64,000 nt of DNA from Clostridia bacterium (GTDB taxonomy: Bacteria > Bacillota > Clostridia > UMGS1810). The stretch is taken from NCBI GenBank assembly GCA_017502845.1, contig JAFVUE010000007.1, positions 1 through 64,000 on the forward strand, in the 5' to 3' direction. The notes under the pieces are model-generated. The model did not search any database. It was given only the letters and a program-made list of their open reading frames with translations, and was not told where the DNA came from. Made by a program: the position numbers and the translations under genes. Positions 1 to 8,082 of the stretch are shown here, piece after piece. Position 1 is the first letter of the stretch, and each line of letters opens with the position of its first letter.

Positions 1-2
1 AT

Positions 3-455
3 ATGCTTTTAGTTGAGGTGGATGACCAATCAAAAGTACATATTAAGATAATGGACGTTGTTGCAGGAGAATTTTTCGAAGAAGAATATCTTGTAGAAAA
101 TGTTTCCGATAAGAGAAAATATAAATACACTCTGCAGAGAGTTGCAAATGCTCCCATACCTTATTTTGGCGAGGACGCAGAGGTTTCCGTTTCCGAAACA
201 GAAAACGGATTATCCATTTCGTTTCCACGTGCATTTTGCGATGAGGAAAGAGTCTTTGAATACACCGTGTGTATAGAGGATTCAAAAGGCAATGTTATAG
301 CTCAGAAGAGTATGGCTTCGGACTATCCCTGTTTTAAGCAGATGGACGCCTACACCGTAACAATGGATAAGGCAGAGGATGCCGCAACCGTAGTTGTATA
401 TGCAGTTGGATTCTGGGATAATTATTCCGTACCCATAAATTCACAAATAAAATGA
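3..455 (+). CDS. C-terminal part of a probable metallophosphoesterase (partial)
   Basis: The open frame reaches the left edge of the window, so the first visible ATG is probably internal and only about 150 C-terminal residues are seen. The segment is soluble and beta-rich, and ends in a pattern (SDY, then a VYAVGFWDNYSVPI tail) that resembles the C-terminal domain of Firmicutes calcineurin-like phosphoesterases. No catalytic motif is inside the window, so this is recognition of an accessory domain only. It is followed at once by a hairpin terminator and is not co-transcribed with the transporter genes. It could instead be the end of another secreted or surface beta-sandwich protein. Confidence 0.4.
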   Translation: MLLVEVDDQSKVHIKIMDVVAGEFFEEEYLVENVSDKRKYKYTLQRVANAPIPYFGEDAEVSVSETENGLSISFPRAFCDEERVFEYTVCIEDSKGNVIAQKSMASDYPCFKQMDAYTVTMDKAEDAATVVVYAVGFWDNYSVPINSQIK

Positions 456-458
456 CAA

Positions 459-487
459 AAAAGGCGCTTAAAAGCGTCTTTTTTTAT
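459..487 (+). terminator. Rho-independent terminator
   Basis: GGCGCTT/AAAGCGTC arms at about 462-477 are followed by seven T residues, four bases after the stop of the partial first gene. It separates that gene from the polyamine transporter operon. Confidence 0.8.
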
Positions 488-557
488 CCAAAAACCTTGC
501 AAAATTATGCGAATTATACGAAAAACCTCCTAATTCGATAAAATTACAAAAAAAATA

Positions 558-586
558 TTGAAATTTGATAATTTTAATAATATAAT
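558..586 (+). promoter_or_regulatory. SigA-type promoter of the potABCD operon
   Basis: TTGAAA at 558-563, a 17-nt spacer and TATAAT at 581-586. Transcription should begin near 593, leaving a short leader before the potA ATG at 621. This rules out the upstream in-frame TTG at 558 as the start codon, since it is the -35 box itself. Confidence 0.75.
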
Positions 587-620
587 TAGAGTTACTATGA
601 TAAAGGGAGGGATAGGCGAA

Positions 621-1739
621 ATGCATAATTATCATCTGATTGAGTTTAAGAACGTCAGTAAAACTTTTGACACCACGGAGGCATTAAGCAACATTAATCT
701 GTATGTAGATGAAAATGAGTTTTTAACTCTTTTGGGCCCGTCAGGATGTGGCAAATCTACGTTGCTTCGTATTATTGCGGGTTTTGAATTACCCACCGAA
801 GGTCAGCTTTTGTTTGAAGGACAGGATCTGACAGTCATTCCCCCTTATAAGCGCAAGGTAAATACTGTTTTCCAGAAGTATGCGCTTTTCCCCCACCTGA
901 ATGTTTATGATAATATTGCATTCGGTATGAGAATACAGAAAAAGACGGAGAAAGAGATAGAGTACGAGGTAGGCAGAGTACTTGAACTCGTTAACCTTAA
1001 AGGTTTTGACAAACGAAGTGTTGACTCTCTTTCAGGCGGTCAGCAGCAGAGAATTGCCATTGCACGGGCTATTGTAAATAAACCCCATGTGCTTTTGCTG
1101 GATGAACCTCTTGCGGCACTTGACCTTAAACTTCGTAAGGATATGCAGATAGAACTTAAGAATATGCAGAGGGAACTTGGTGTTACATTCATATACGTAA
1201 CACACGATCAGGAGGAAGCCCTCAGTATGTCTGATACTATTGTTGTTATGAACGAAGGTAAGATTCAGCAGATAGGTGCTCCCTGTGATATATATAATGA
1301 ACCGAAGAACGCATTCGTTGCAGACTTTATCGGCGAGAGTAATATTATCGACGGTGTTATGCTTGAGAACTATAAGGCGAGGTTTTCAGGTCATACCTTC
1401 CAGTGCCTTGATAAAGGTTTTGCAGAGGGCGAACCTGTTGATGTTGTAGTACGTCCCGAGGATGTTGATATAGTTCCCGTTAATAATGGTATGCTTTCCG
1501 GTAATGTTACTCAAGTTACATTTATGGGAGTGCACAATGAGATTATCGTAGATATCGGTGGCTTCAAATGGATGATACAGACAACAGATTCCGTAAATGT
1601 GGGCGAGAGAATCGGCATCTCACTTGATCCCGATGCTATTCATATTATGAAAAAATCCGAATATTCAGGTATGTTCGGCGATTATTCTTCATATTCCAAC
1701 GAACTGGATGAACTCTCTGATCCGGGGAGGGAAGAATAA
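621..1739 (+). CDS. potA: Spermidine/putrescine ABC transporter ATP-binding protein PotA
   Basis: ATPase that powers polyamine uptake at the inner face of the membrane. The 372-residue protein has Walker A GPSGCGKST (about 39-47), the ABC signature LSGGQQQR (about 137), Walker B VLLLDEP (about 157) and the switch THD motif (about 193), followed by a TOBE-type C-terminal domain. The length fits the family. ATG 621 is chosen because a GGGAGG ribosome-binding site lies 10 bases upstream and the longer in-frame TTG start overlaps the promoter. It is the first gene of a potA-potB-potCD operon and is separated from potB by two bases. Confidence 0.93.
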   Translation: MHNYHLIEFKNVSKTFDTTEALSNINLYVDENEFLTLLGPSGCGKSTLLRIIAGFELPTEGQLLFEGQDLTVIPPYKRKVNTVFQKYALFPHLNVYDNIAFGMRIQKKTEKEIEYEVGRVLELVNLKGFDKRSVDSLSGGQQQRIAIARAIVNKPHVLLLDEPLAALDLKLRKDMQIELKNMQRELGVTFIYVTHDQEEALSMSDTIVVMNEGKIQQIGAPCDIYNEPKNAFVADFIGESNIIDGVMLENYKARFSGHTFQCLDKGFAEGEPVDVVVRPEDVDIVPVNNGMLSGNVTQVTFMGVHNEIIVDIGGFKWMIQTTDSVNVGERIGISLDPDAIHIMKKSEYSGMFGDYSSYSNELDELSDPGREE

Positions 1740-1741
1740 TA

Positions 1742-2626
1742 ATGAAAAAAACTGAACCAATCAGCAGAAAAGGCGGATTCGGCATTTCGCTGATGCCCTA
1801 TTCTGCATGGTCGCTTCTTTTCGTTATAGTACCGCTCATTTTTGTGGCATATTATGCTTTTACAGATGACAATTTTCGTTTTACCACGGAAAATATTACC
1901 CGTTTCTTTACGGCGACAAGCGCTGTTGAGGGGGATAACGGTACTGTGAGCGAAGTGAAAACGTATGTGGTTATATTTATGCGTTCGTTAAAACTTGCGG
2001 CCATTTCCACAGTAATATGCCTTGTGATGGGCTATCCACTTGCGTATATTATGTCAAGGGCAAAGCCCAGAGCACAAAAGATGCTCGTTACTCTTATTAT
2101 GATTCCTATGTGGATGAACTTCCTTATCCGCACTTATGCATGGATGACAATTTTGCAGGACACAGGAATATTCAACAGTATTCTTTCGTGTGTAGGACTT
2201 GGTCCTGCACGTATTATCGGAACGGAGACAGCAGTTGTGATAGGAATGGTGTATGACTATTTCCCCTATATGGTGCTGCCTATCTATTCTATAATGACGA
2301 AAATGGATGTAAAACTCTTCGAAGCTGCCAGAGACCTGGGTTGTAACAGCTTTGGCGTTTTGAAGCGCGTTATTTTTCCGTTGAGTTTGCCCGGCGTACT
2401 GTCCGGCATCAATATGGTTCTTATCCCGTCAGTAAGCACTTTCTATATCTCACAAAAACTCGGTAACGGAAAGTTCTTTTTGATAGGTGATGCTATAGAG
2501 GGCCAGTATATTGCAAATAATCTTCACTTCGCAGCTGCCATTGCCTTTATTCTGATGGTAATATTGCTGGTGTTTATGGGACTCATTAAATATTTTGCGG
2601 CAAAATTTGTTTATGGGGGTGAGTGA
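1742..2626 (+). CDS. potB: Spermidine/putrescine ABC transporter permease PotB
   Basis: Integral membrane permease of the polyamine importer, 294 residues with about six hydrophobic spans. The permease-family cytoplasmic EAA loop is seen as EAARDLGCNSFGVLKRV, near residues 197-213, and docks on PotA. A large extracytoplasmic loop rich in Thr and Asp lies between the first two helices, as usual for PotB. The ribosome-binding site, GGGGAGGGAAG, lies inside the end of potA. The 3' end overlaps the potC-potD gene, which suggests translational coupling. Confidence 0.92.
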   Translation: MKKTEPISRKGGFGISLMPYSAWSLLFVIVPLIFVAYYAFTDDNFRFTTENITRFFTATSAVEGDNGTVSEVKTYVVIFMRSLKLAAISTVICLVMGYPLAYIMSRAKPRAQKMLVTLIMIPMWMNFLIRTYAWMTILQDTGIFNSILSCVGLGPARIIGTETAVVIGMVYDYFPYMVLPIYSIMTKMDVKLFEAARDLGCNSFGVLKRVIFPLSLPGVLSGINMVLIPSVSTFYISQKLGNGKFFLIGDAIEGQYIANNLHFAAAIAFILMVILLVFMGLIKYFAAKFVYGGE

Positions 2627-4583
2627 TACGAAACTTTCTTCTAAAATTTATACTGCACTTGTATTCGCGTTTCTGTTTGCTCCCATAGTTATACTTCTTG
2701 TGTTTTCTTTTAATGAATCCAAGAGCTTGTCTGTTTTTTCAGGGTTTTCGCTTAAGTGGTATAAGGAACTGTTTAACGACAGAATAACTTTAGAAGCACT
2801 TAAAAATTCTATTGTCCTTGCAATTTCTGCAACTGCAATATCCACCGTTATGGGTACTGCGGCAGCAATCGGTATTAACCGTTTGCGCAACAAGTGGCAT
2901 AAGGCGGCAATGAATACAGTTACCAATATTCCTATGGTAAACCCCGATATTATAACAGGTATTTCAATGATGTTGGTTTTCGTATTTGTGGGACGTCTTT
3001 TTGGTGCGGCAACGAGTTTGAATTTTGGTACATTGCTTATAGCCCATGTTACATTCTGTACGCCATATGTTATACTTCAGGTGTTGCCTAAACTCCGACA
3101 GATGGACAGTGCGTTGATTGAAGCGGCACAGGATTTGGGTTGCACAGCCACACGTGCATTTTTCAAGGTTACCTTGCCAACTATTCTTCCGGGAGTTATA
3201 ACCGGCGCGATAATGGCGTTTACTCTGTCTCTTGATGATTTTGTAATCAGTTATTTTACATCCGGTCCCGATATGCAGACTCTTCCCATACACATTTATT
3301 CTATGACGAAGAAAACTGTTACTCCCAAGATGTATGCTCTTGCGACCATTATATTTTTTGTTACACTTGCACTTTTGGTGCTCAATAACCTTACAGACAG
3401 TGATGATGACAATAATATCCGTAAGAACGGTAAGAATGTCAATAAAACATCATCGCTTAAAAGCAGACAACTTAAAAAGAGAGTCTTTGCTCTGTTTGTA
3501 GTTGTAGTGATCCTTGTCAGCATGTGCCTTACCTGCACAATAGGGGAGAAGGAACTTGTCCTCAATGTATATAACTGGGGCGAATACATCTCCGACGGCA
3601 GTGAAGACACTTATGATACCATAAAAGAATTTGAAATATGGTATGAGAAAACCTATGGCAAGAAAGTAAGGGTAAATTACACCACATTTTCGTCCAATGA
3701 GGATATGTACAGTAAGATATCAAGCGGTGCAGTAAGTTATGATGTTATTATCCCTTCCGACTATATGATTGCGCGTATGGCGAATGAAGGTATGCTTCTC
3801 CCTCTGAATTATGATAACATCCCCAACTATCAGTATATTGATGAGGACTTCAAGCACCTGTATTACGATCCTCAGGGACAGTATACAGTTCCCTATGCTT
3901 ATGGCGTTATCGGTATCATATACAACGCCAATGTCGTTGACCCTGCCGATGCCAAAGATTGGGATCTTATGTGGAACGAGAAGTATGCCAATAACATTCT
4001 TCAGTTCAATAACTCCCGCGATGCTTACGGCGTTGCTATGTATAAGCTTGGTCTTGATGTAAATTCCACCGATAAAGCAACATGGGATGAAGCCCATCAG
4101 GAACTGCTTATTCAGAGACCGCTTGTAAAGAGTTACGTTATGGATGAGATATATAATATGATGGAATCCGGTGAAGCGGCAATCGGCGCATACTATGCGG
4201 GAGACTATTTCACAATGGTTGATGCCCAGGCAGAGGATGTTGATCTTCAGTTCTACTATCCTGAACGCACTAACTATTACGTTGATGCTATGTGCATCCC
4301 ATCTTGTTGTGAGAATAAGGAACTTGCAGAGATATTCATTAACTTTATGCTTTCTGAGGACGCGGCAGTTGCAAATGCAGAGTATACTTATTATGCATCG
4401 CCTAACCGCATTGTTTATGAGAACGAAACCTATATAGAAAATATGGGCGAAGAAGTCATGGATATTCTCTACAGACATTCGGGTAATTTTGCAGAAAATT
4501 ACGAGAAAAATGCATATCGCAGTTTGTCTCCGGAAATGCTTGACTATATAAACAGTAAGTGGGAGACGCTAAAAATCAATTAA
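2613..4583 (+). CDS. Fused polyamine permease PotC and substrate-binding protein PotD
   Basis: One open frame encodes both remaining parts of the importer. Residues 1 to about 265 form a PotC permease with hydrophobic spans and an EAA loop (EAAQDLGCTATRAFFKV). A polar Asp/Asn/Lys-rich linker follows. A hydrophobic segment at about 291-310 comes next, then a PotD-type periplasmic-binding domain from about 313 (NVYNWGEYISDG near its start). The binding domain is thus tethered by a membrane helix rather than a processed lipoprotein signal. The start is uncertain: ATG 2613 or GTG 2619, both overlapping the end of potB. The ORF has no internal stop or frameshift, so the fusion looks real. Confidence 0.9.
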   Translation: MGVSDTKLSSKIYTALVFAFLFAPIVILLVFSFNESKSLSVFSGFSLKWYKELFNDRITLEALKNSIVLAISATAISTVMGTAAAIGINRLRNKWHKAAMNTVTNIPMVNPDIITGISMMLVFVFVGRLFGAATSLNFGTLLIAHVTFCTPYVILQVLPKLRQMDSALIEAAQDLGCTATRAFFKVTLPTILPGVITGAIMAFTLSLDDFVISYFTSGPDMQTLPIHIYSMTKKTVTPKMYALATIIFFVTLALLVLNNLTDSDDDNNIRKNGKNVNKTSSLKSRQLKKRVFALFVVVVILVSMCLTCTIGEKELVLNVYNWGEYISDGSEDTYDTIKEFEIWYEKTYGKKVRVNYTTFSSNEDMYSKISSGAVSYDVIIPSDYMIARMANEGMLLPLNYDNIPNYQYIDEDFKHLYYDPQGQYTVPYAYGVIGIIYNANVVDPADAKDWDLMWNEKYANNILQFNNSRDAYGVAMYKLGLDVNSTDKATWDEAHQELLIQRPLVKSYVMDEIYNMMESGEAAIGAYYAGDYFTMVDAQAEDVDLQFYYPERTNYYVDAMCIPSCCENKELAEIFINFMLSEDAAVANAEYTYYASPNRIVYENETYIENMGEEVMDILYRHSGNFAENYEKNAYRSLSPEMLDYINSKWETLKIN

Positions 4584-4691
4584 AGCCCTTGAAAAACCTC
4601 AAAAAGTGCCCTGTGTTTTGGGCAAACTGTGTAATAAAATCTGGTTTTTTTGGGAAAAAGCAACAAAATGAAAAGTTTGTTGCAAAAATGA

Positions 4692-4720
4692 TTGAAATAT
4701 CGGAATTTATTTGATATAAT
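4692..4720 (+). promoter_or_regulatory. SigA-type promoter of the HU gene
   Basis: TTGAAA at 4692-4697, a 17-nt spacer and TATAAT at 4715-4720, about 45 bases before the start codon. The rest of 4584-4764 is AT-rich, with only a weak TGCCC/GGGCA hairpin near 4608-4624. Confidence 0.8.
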
Positions 4721-4764
4721 CAAGTTATTCCGTAGTATTTATATTATCAGGAGGTAATGTTAAA

Positions 4765-5037
4765 ATGAAAAAAAGTGATTTGATCGCAAAAATCGCAGAC
4801 AAAGCAGGAATGACAAAGAAAGACGCTGAGAAAGGTTTGAACGCTTTCATCGAAACAGTTACAGAAGCACTCAAAGCTGATGACAAAATCGCTCTCGTTG
4901 GCTTCGGTACATTCGAAACAAAGAAACGTGCAGCTAGAAAGGGTAAGAACCCCAGAACTGGCGAAATCATCAACATTCCCGCAGCTAAAGTACCTGCTTT
5001 CAAAGTAGGCCAGGGTTTGAAGAACGCAGTTAAATAA
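4765..5037 (+). CDS. hup: DNA-binding protein HU
   Basis: Small histone-like protein that bends and compacts DNA. The 90 residues match the HU/IHF fold along the full length: an N-terminal helical dimer region (KKSDLIAKIADKAGMTKKDA), the GFGTFE beta turn, and the RKGKNPRTGE DNA-binding arm with its conserved RNP-type proline tip. A strong AGGAGGT ribosome-binding site lies 8 bases upstream. The gene is monocistronic, with its own promoter and terminator. Codon choice is markedly biased (AAA, GAA, GCA/GCT), as expected of a highly expressed gene. Confidence 0.95.
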   Translation: MKKSDLIAKIADKAGMTKKDAEKGLNAFIETVTEALKADDKIALVGFGTFETKKRAARKGKNPRTGEIINIPAAKVPAFKVGQGLKNAVK

Positions 5038-5059
5038 TTAAACCACAACTTAATAAAAG

Positions 5060-5092
5060 GGCCTTGCTTTGATTTCAGAGCAAGGTTTTTTT
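5060..5092 (+). terminator. Terminator after the HU gene
   Basis: CCTTGCT (5062-5068) pairs with AGCAAGG (5079-5085), followed by seven T residues. The T tract is also the left end of a second, longer hairpin listed separately. Confidence 0.85.
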
Positions 5093-5131
5093 ATTAGCGG
5101 CAGAAGAGACCTTGTGCCGCTAATAAAAAAA
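5086..5131. repeat. Perfect 17-bp inverted repeat after the HU terminator
   Basis: TTTTTTTATTAGCGGCA at 5086-5102 is the exact reverse complement of 5115-5131, with a 12-nt loop. It is T-rich on the left and A-rich on the right, so it is not a classical terminator on either strand. It shares the T tract of the HU terminator and lies 40 bases before proC. Confidence 0.7.
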
Positions 5132-5171
5132 TCAACCAGATTATATCAATATAAGGAAAGAGGTATGTGTT

Positions 5172-5984
5172 ATGAGTACAATAGGTTTTATCGGTGCCGG
5201 TAATATGGGTGGTTCCATCATTTCCGGTATGGTTATAAGAGGCGGAGTAAATGCAGAGGATGTTTATGTAACTGATCCCCGTGTTGCAGATGATATTAAA
5301 GCACTTGGTGTAAATGTTTGTGAGCTTGAAGACACAGTAAGAAAATCTGATTATATCGTTCTTGCGGTTAAACCCAATATTATGGGAGATGTACTTGATA
5401 AGATTTCCAAGATAACACAGACAGACGATAAAGTGTTTATCACAATAGCTGCAGGTATCGATATTGCATATATGAAACTTGGTATTGGTAAGAAGAAAAA
5501 GATTGTGCGCGTTATGCCTAACCTTCCTATGAGCGTAGGCGAGGGTATGTCTGTTATCTGCAGTAGTGATGAGGTTGAGGAGAATGAACTTGCCGCAGCA
5601 GTCAAGATTTTTTCATGCGTAGGTAAGACTGCTGTTTCTGCTAATGAAGATATGATTGATAAATGTATTGCAATCAACGGCAGCGCACCTGCTTATGTGT
5701 TTATGTTCATTGAGGCACTTGCCGACGGTGCGGTCAAGAACGGTGTTCCGAGAAAGGATGCTTATGAACTTGCTGCACAGACAGTTCTCGGTTCTGCCAA
5801 GATGGTGCTTGATTCCGGCAAACATCCCGGTGTGCTGAAAGATATGGTTTGCTCACCCGGTGGTACAACTATTGAAGCAGTTTGCTCACTTGAGGCAGAC
5901 GGTTTCAGAAATGCAGTTATAAATGCAGTTGAGGCATGTACGAAGAAAGCCGAGGCAATGAAAACTGATATCAGTAAAAAATAA
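5172..5984 (+). CDS. proC: Pyrroline-5-carboxylate reductase
   Basis: Catalyses the last step of proline synthesis, NAD(P)H-dependent reduction of pyrroline-5-carboxylate. The protein has 270 residues, the usual length. The N-terminal Rossmann motif GFIGAGNMGGS is at residues 5-15, the VKPN segment follows near residue 65, and the C-terminal dimerisation domain contains the family pattern SPGGTTIEAV near residue 226. The ribosome-binding site AAGGAAAGAGG precedes the ATG. It stands alone between the HU terminator region and its own terminator. I could not find a convincing promoter directly upstream. Confidence 0.93.
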   Translation: MSTIGFIGAGNMGGSIISGMVIRGGVNAEDVYVTDPRVADDIKALGVNVCELEDTVRKSDYIVLAVKPNIMGDVLDKISKITQTDDKVFITIAAGIDIAYMKLGIGKKKKIVRVMPNLPMSVGEGMSVICSSDEVEENELAAAVKIFSCVGKTAVSANEDMIDKCIAINGSAPAYVFMFIEALADGAVKNGVPRKDAYELAAQTVLGSAKMVLDSGKHPGVLKDMVCSPGGTTIEAVCSLEADGFRNAVINAVEACTKKAEAMKTDISKK

Positions 5985-5993
5985 GTAATTAAA

Positions 5994-6043
5994 TATCCCC
6001 CTTCCTCATATGCTTTATTAACTTGAGGACAAGGGGGATTTTT
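5994..6043 (+). terminator. Terminator after proC, overlapping the spoIIM-like leader
   Basis: CCCCCTTCCTCA at 5997-6008 pairs with TGAGG-AC-AAGGGGG at about 6024-6037 with a two-base bulge, followed by five T residues. The right arm contains the only Shine-Dalgarno-like sequence before the next gene. Confidence 0.75.
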
Positions 6044-6045
6044 AA

Positions 6046-6639
6046 CTGAAAAGATCGGGTATATTAAGGAAACATATTGCTGATAACCGTGTAAAGTATA
6101 TTTGCGGCATAATTTTGTTTGTGGCCGGTATAGTCTGGGGATGTATTGCCATGTCAAAACTCCCCACCGAAGATGTATCATCACTTGCCGCTTTTTTTAC
6201 ATCCTCGGCAGAACAGGGAAGAGGCGCTGCATTTGTATCTGTGTACAAGCGTTGCCTTTTGGATAATCTTAAGATTATAGTTGTCTTCTTTATATTATCC
6301 CTTACGCTGTACACCTGTTGGCTCTGCTATGCACTTCCGTTGCTGAAGGGTTTTACGGCAGGATTTACAGCAATGTTTCTTATAAAGAATTATGGTGTGC
6401 ACGGTTTGGTCTATACACTTCTTGGTATATTGCCGTCATCACTTATTCAGATTCTTGTCCGTGTATTTGCAACTGTTGTTTGCATCAACTTTTCCCATGA
6501 CCGTATGAAACGAAGGGACCTTGGCGCCCGTGCGGCACTTGGTATTACACCTTCTCTTGCTGTTGTTTACGGTATTATGGCGGTTTTTTCCCTGTATGAT
6601 GCCCTTGTAGCACCGACGCTTTTCAAAACATTGTTCTAA
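6046..6639 (+). CDS. SpoIIM-like membrane protein (stage II sporulation protein M family)
   Basis: SpoIIM is a membrane component of the machinery that remodels septal peptidoglycan during engulfment. The frame opens after a stop at 6043 and gives up to 197 residues with about five hydrophobic spans. The first is at about 16-35, and PLLKGFTAGFTAMFLIKNYG is typical of the family. There is no ATG or GTG start upstream of the first helix. Candidates are CTG 6046 (AAGGGGG 9 bases upstream, inside the proC terminator arm), ATT 6076 (AAGGA upstream) or TTG 6115, which would cut into the first helix. No promoter was recognised. The protein identification is fairly sure; the start is not. Confidence 0.78.
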   Translation: MKRSGILRKHIADNRVKYICGIILFVAGIVWGCIAMSKLPTEDVSSLAAFFTSSAEQGRGAAFVSVYKRCLLDNLKIIVVFFILSLTLYTCWLCYALPLLKGFTAGFTAMFLIKNYGVHGLVYTLLGILPSSLIQILVRVFATVVCINFSHDRMKRRDLGARAALGITPSLAVVYGIMAVFSLYDALVAPTLFKTLF

Positions 6640-6756
6640 CCCCCACGAGAATGTATAATACTGCACAGTTTATAAAGCATATATAACCCATGTGTTGTAC
6701 AATTTTCACGAATTTTCAAAAAAAGCCGATTTTTCGAAAAAAATTTCAAAAAACCC

Positions 6757-6785
6757 TTGCAAACCTTGATAAATTGTAGTAAAAT
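6757..6785 (+). promoter_or_regulatory. SigA-type promoter of the S10-spc-alpha ribosomal operon
   Basis: TTGCAA at 6757-6762, a 17-nt spacer and TAAAAT at 6780-6785. Transcription would start near 6792, leaving a leader of about 230 bases before rpsJ. No other strong promoter was recognised down to 22903. Confidence 0.75.
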
Positions 6786-7020
6786 TAGTTCTGTGTGATA
6801 TGACAGACGATGATGCGGGAGGTTAAGTATCGTAAGGGATACAATTTCCGCGGAGAATGTCCGAATCATGAATTTGGGCGTCAGAACACAGGATAGGTGT
6901 ATTATGCCCAGTTCTTGTGAACTGGGATATTTAATGCACTGATCACGACACACCCGGCGGGGTGTGAAGTTTTTCTGGCTGTCAAGCACAAAAATACTTA
7001 TTATGATAGGAGGGTATTAA
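6786..7020 (+). ncRNA. Structured 5' leader of the S10 operon, probable r-protein-controlled attenuator
   Basis: This is most of the only gap over 300 bases (6640-7021). It holds a CTGTGT/ACACAG pairing that may close the structure. A perfect hairpin follows: CCCAGTTC 6907-6914, loop TTGT, GAACTGGG 6919-6926. It is extended by GTGTATTA/TTAATGCAC. A last hairpin, CACACCC 6949-6955 with GGGTGTG 6960-6966, is followed by AAGTTTTT, so it looks like an intrinsic terminator about 50 bases before rpsJ. S10 leaders regulated by L4 are known in bacteria; the match here is by position and structure only. Confidence 0.6.
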
Positions 7021-7021
7021 A

Positions 7022-7336
7022 GTGGCTAATAGTCAAAAACTCAGAATCAAACTCAAAGCTTATGATCATCAGCTCATCGACCAGTCGGCTCAGAAGATCG
7101 TAGAAACAGCACAGCGTACAGGCGCAAAGGTTTCAGGTCCCATTCCGCTCCCGACAAAGAAGGAGATCGTTACAATCCTTCGAGCAGTTCATAAGTACAA
7201 GGATTCCCGTGAGCAGTTCGAAATGAGAACTCACAAAAGACTCATCGACATCCTTGAACCCACACAGAAAACAATTGAGACTTTGCTTAAGATTTCTTTG
7301 CCTGCCGGCGTAGATATCGAGATCAAACAGATCTGA
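7022..7336 (+). CDS. rpsJ: 30S ribosomal protein S10
   Basis: First gene of the ribosomal operon. The 104-residue protein has the S10 signatures [15 protein letters not shown] and the loop [13 protein letters not shown], and ends at the usual length. S10 sits in the 30S head and is also the NusE partner of NusB in antitermination. The start is GTG 7022, placed after the ribosome-binding site TAGGAGGG. Downstream, 88 bases separate it from rplC. Confidence 0.96.
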   Translation: MANSQKLRIKLKAYDHQLIDQSAQKIVETAQRTGAKVSGPIPLPTKKEIVTILRAVHKYKDSREQFEMRTHKRLIDILEPTQKTIETLLKISLPAGVDIEIKQI

Positions 7337-7424
7337 TAGCAAACGTTTCCGATAGCCAATCGTAAAATGGCGGTCATGTTGGAGCAGATGCTTCAACCAA
7401 TAACCTAAATAGGAGGAAAGAAAA

Positions 7425-8054
7425 ATGCAGAAAGCAATTTTAGGCAGAAAGATCGGCATGACACAGGTTTTCACAGAAGACGGCGTAGTAATCCCCGTTA
7501 CTGTAATCGCAGCCGGTCCCGTATCCGTTGTACAGAAGAAAACTGTTGAGAACGACGGTTACGAAGCAATCCAGGTTGGTTTTGAAAATGCTAAAGATAA
7601 GCACACAACAAAACCCCTGAAAGGTCACTTCGCAAAAGCAGGTGTAGCACTTAAGAAGGTGCTCCGCGAGTTCAGATTGGAAGATTGCGCTTCATATAAT
7701 GTGGGCGACGAAATCACAGCTGAAATCTTCGCAGCAGGCGACAAAGTAGACGTTACAGGTACAAGCAAGGGTAAGGGCTTTGCTGGTTCCATCAAGAGAT
7801 GGGGCAGCCACAGAGGTCCTATGACTCACGGTTCCGGTTATCACAGAAGACCCGGTTCACTGGGTGCTTGTTCAACTCCTTCAAGAGTTATGAAGAACAA
7901 GAAGCTCCCCGGTCACATGGGTGTTGAGAGAGTTACAATCCAGAATCTGGATGTTGTAAGAGTAGATACCGAGAAGAACCTCATCCTTGTTAAGGGTGCA
8001 GTTCCCGGAGCCAAAGGCGGCTTGTTAATTGTTAAAGATACAGTAAAAGCATAA
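7425..8054 (+). CDS. rplC: 50S ribosomal protein L3
   Basis: One of the early assembly proteins of the 50S subunit, near the peptidyl transferase centre. The 209 residues begin [15 protein letters not shown], the classical L3 opening, and contain the basic extension with [12 protein letters not shown] and [19 protein letters not shown] precedes ATG 7425. The order rpsJ-rplC-rplD-rplW-rplB is that of the S10 operon. Confidence 0.97.
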   Translation: MQKAILGRKIGMTQVFTEDGVVIPVTVIAAGPVSVVQKKTVENDGYEAIQVGFENAKDKHTTKPLKGHFAKAGVALKKVLREFRLEDCASYNVGDEITAEIFAAGDKVDVTGTSKGKGFAGSIKRWGSHRGPMTHGSGYHRRPGSLGACSTPSRVMKNKKLPGHMGVERVTIQNLDVVRVDTEKNLILVKGAVPGAKGGLLIVKDTVKA

Positions 8055-8082
8055 ATAACGGTTGGAAAGGAGGACAATTATT

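Noticed and set aside
558-620. Longer potA start at TTG 558
   Set aside because: The TTG is the -35 box of a consensus promoter; ATG 621 has a proper ribosome-binding site and gives the family N terminus.
3720-4478. 252-codon open frame on the minus strand across the potD part
   Set aside because: It lies antisense to a well-recognised PotD domain, has no ribosome-binding site and encodes a cysteine- and isoleucine-rich sequence with no domain pattern.
4600-4630. Terminator after the potC-potD gene
   Set aside because: Only a five- to six-bp TGCCC/GGGCA stem is present and no T run follows it closely; it is too weak to call.
6640-7021. tRNA or small RNA gene other than the leader in the gap before rpsJ
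   Set aside because: No cloverleaf with a TTCGANNC arm could be drawn; the hairpins are best explained as the 5' leader of the ribosomal operon.
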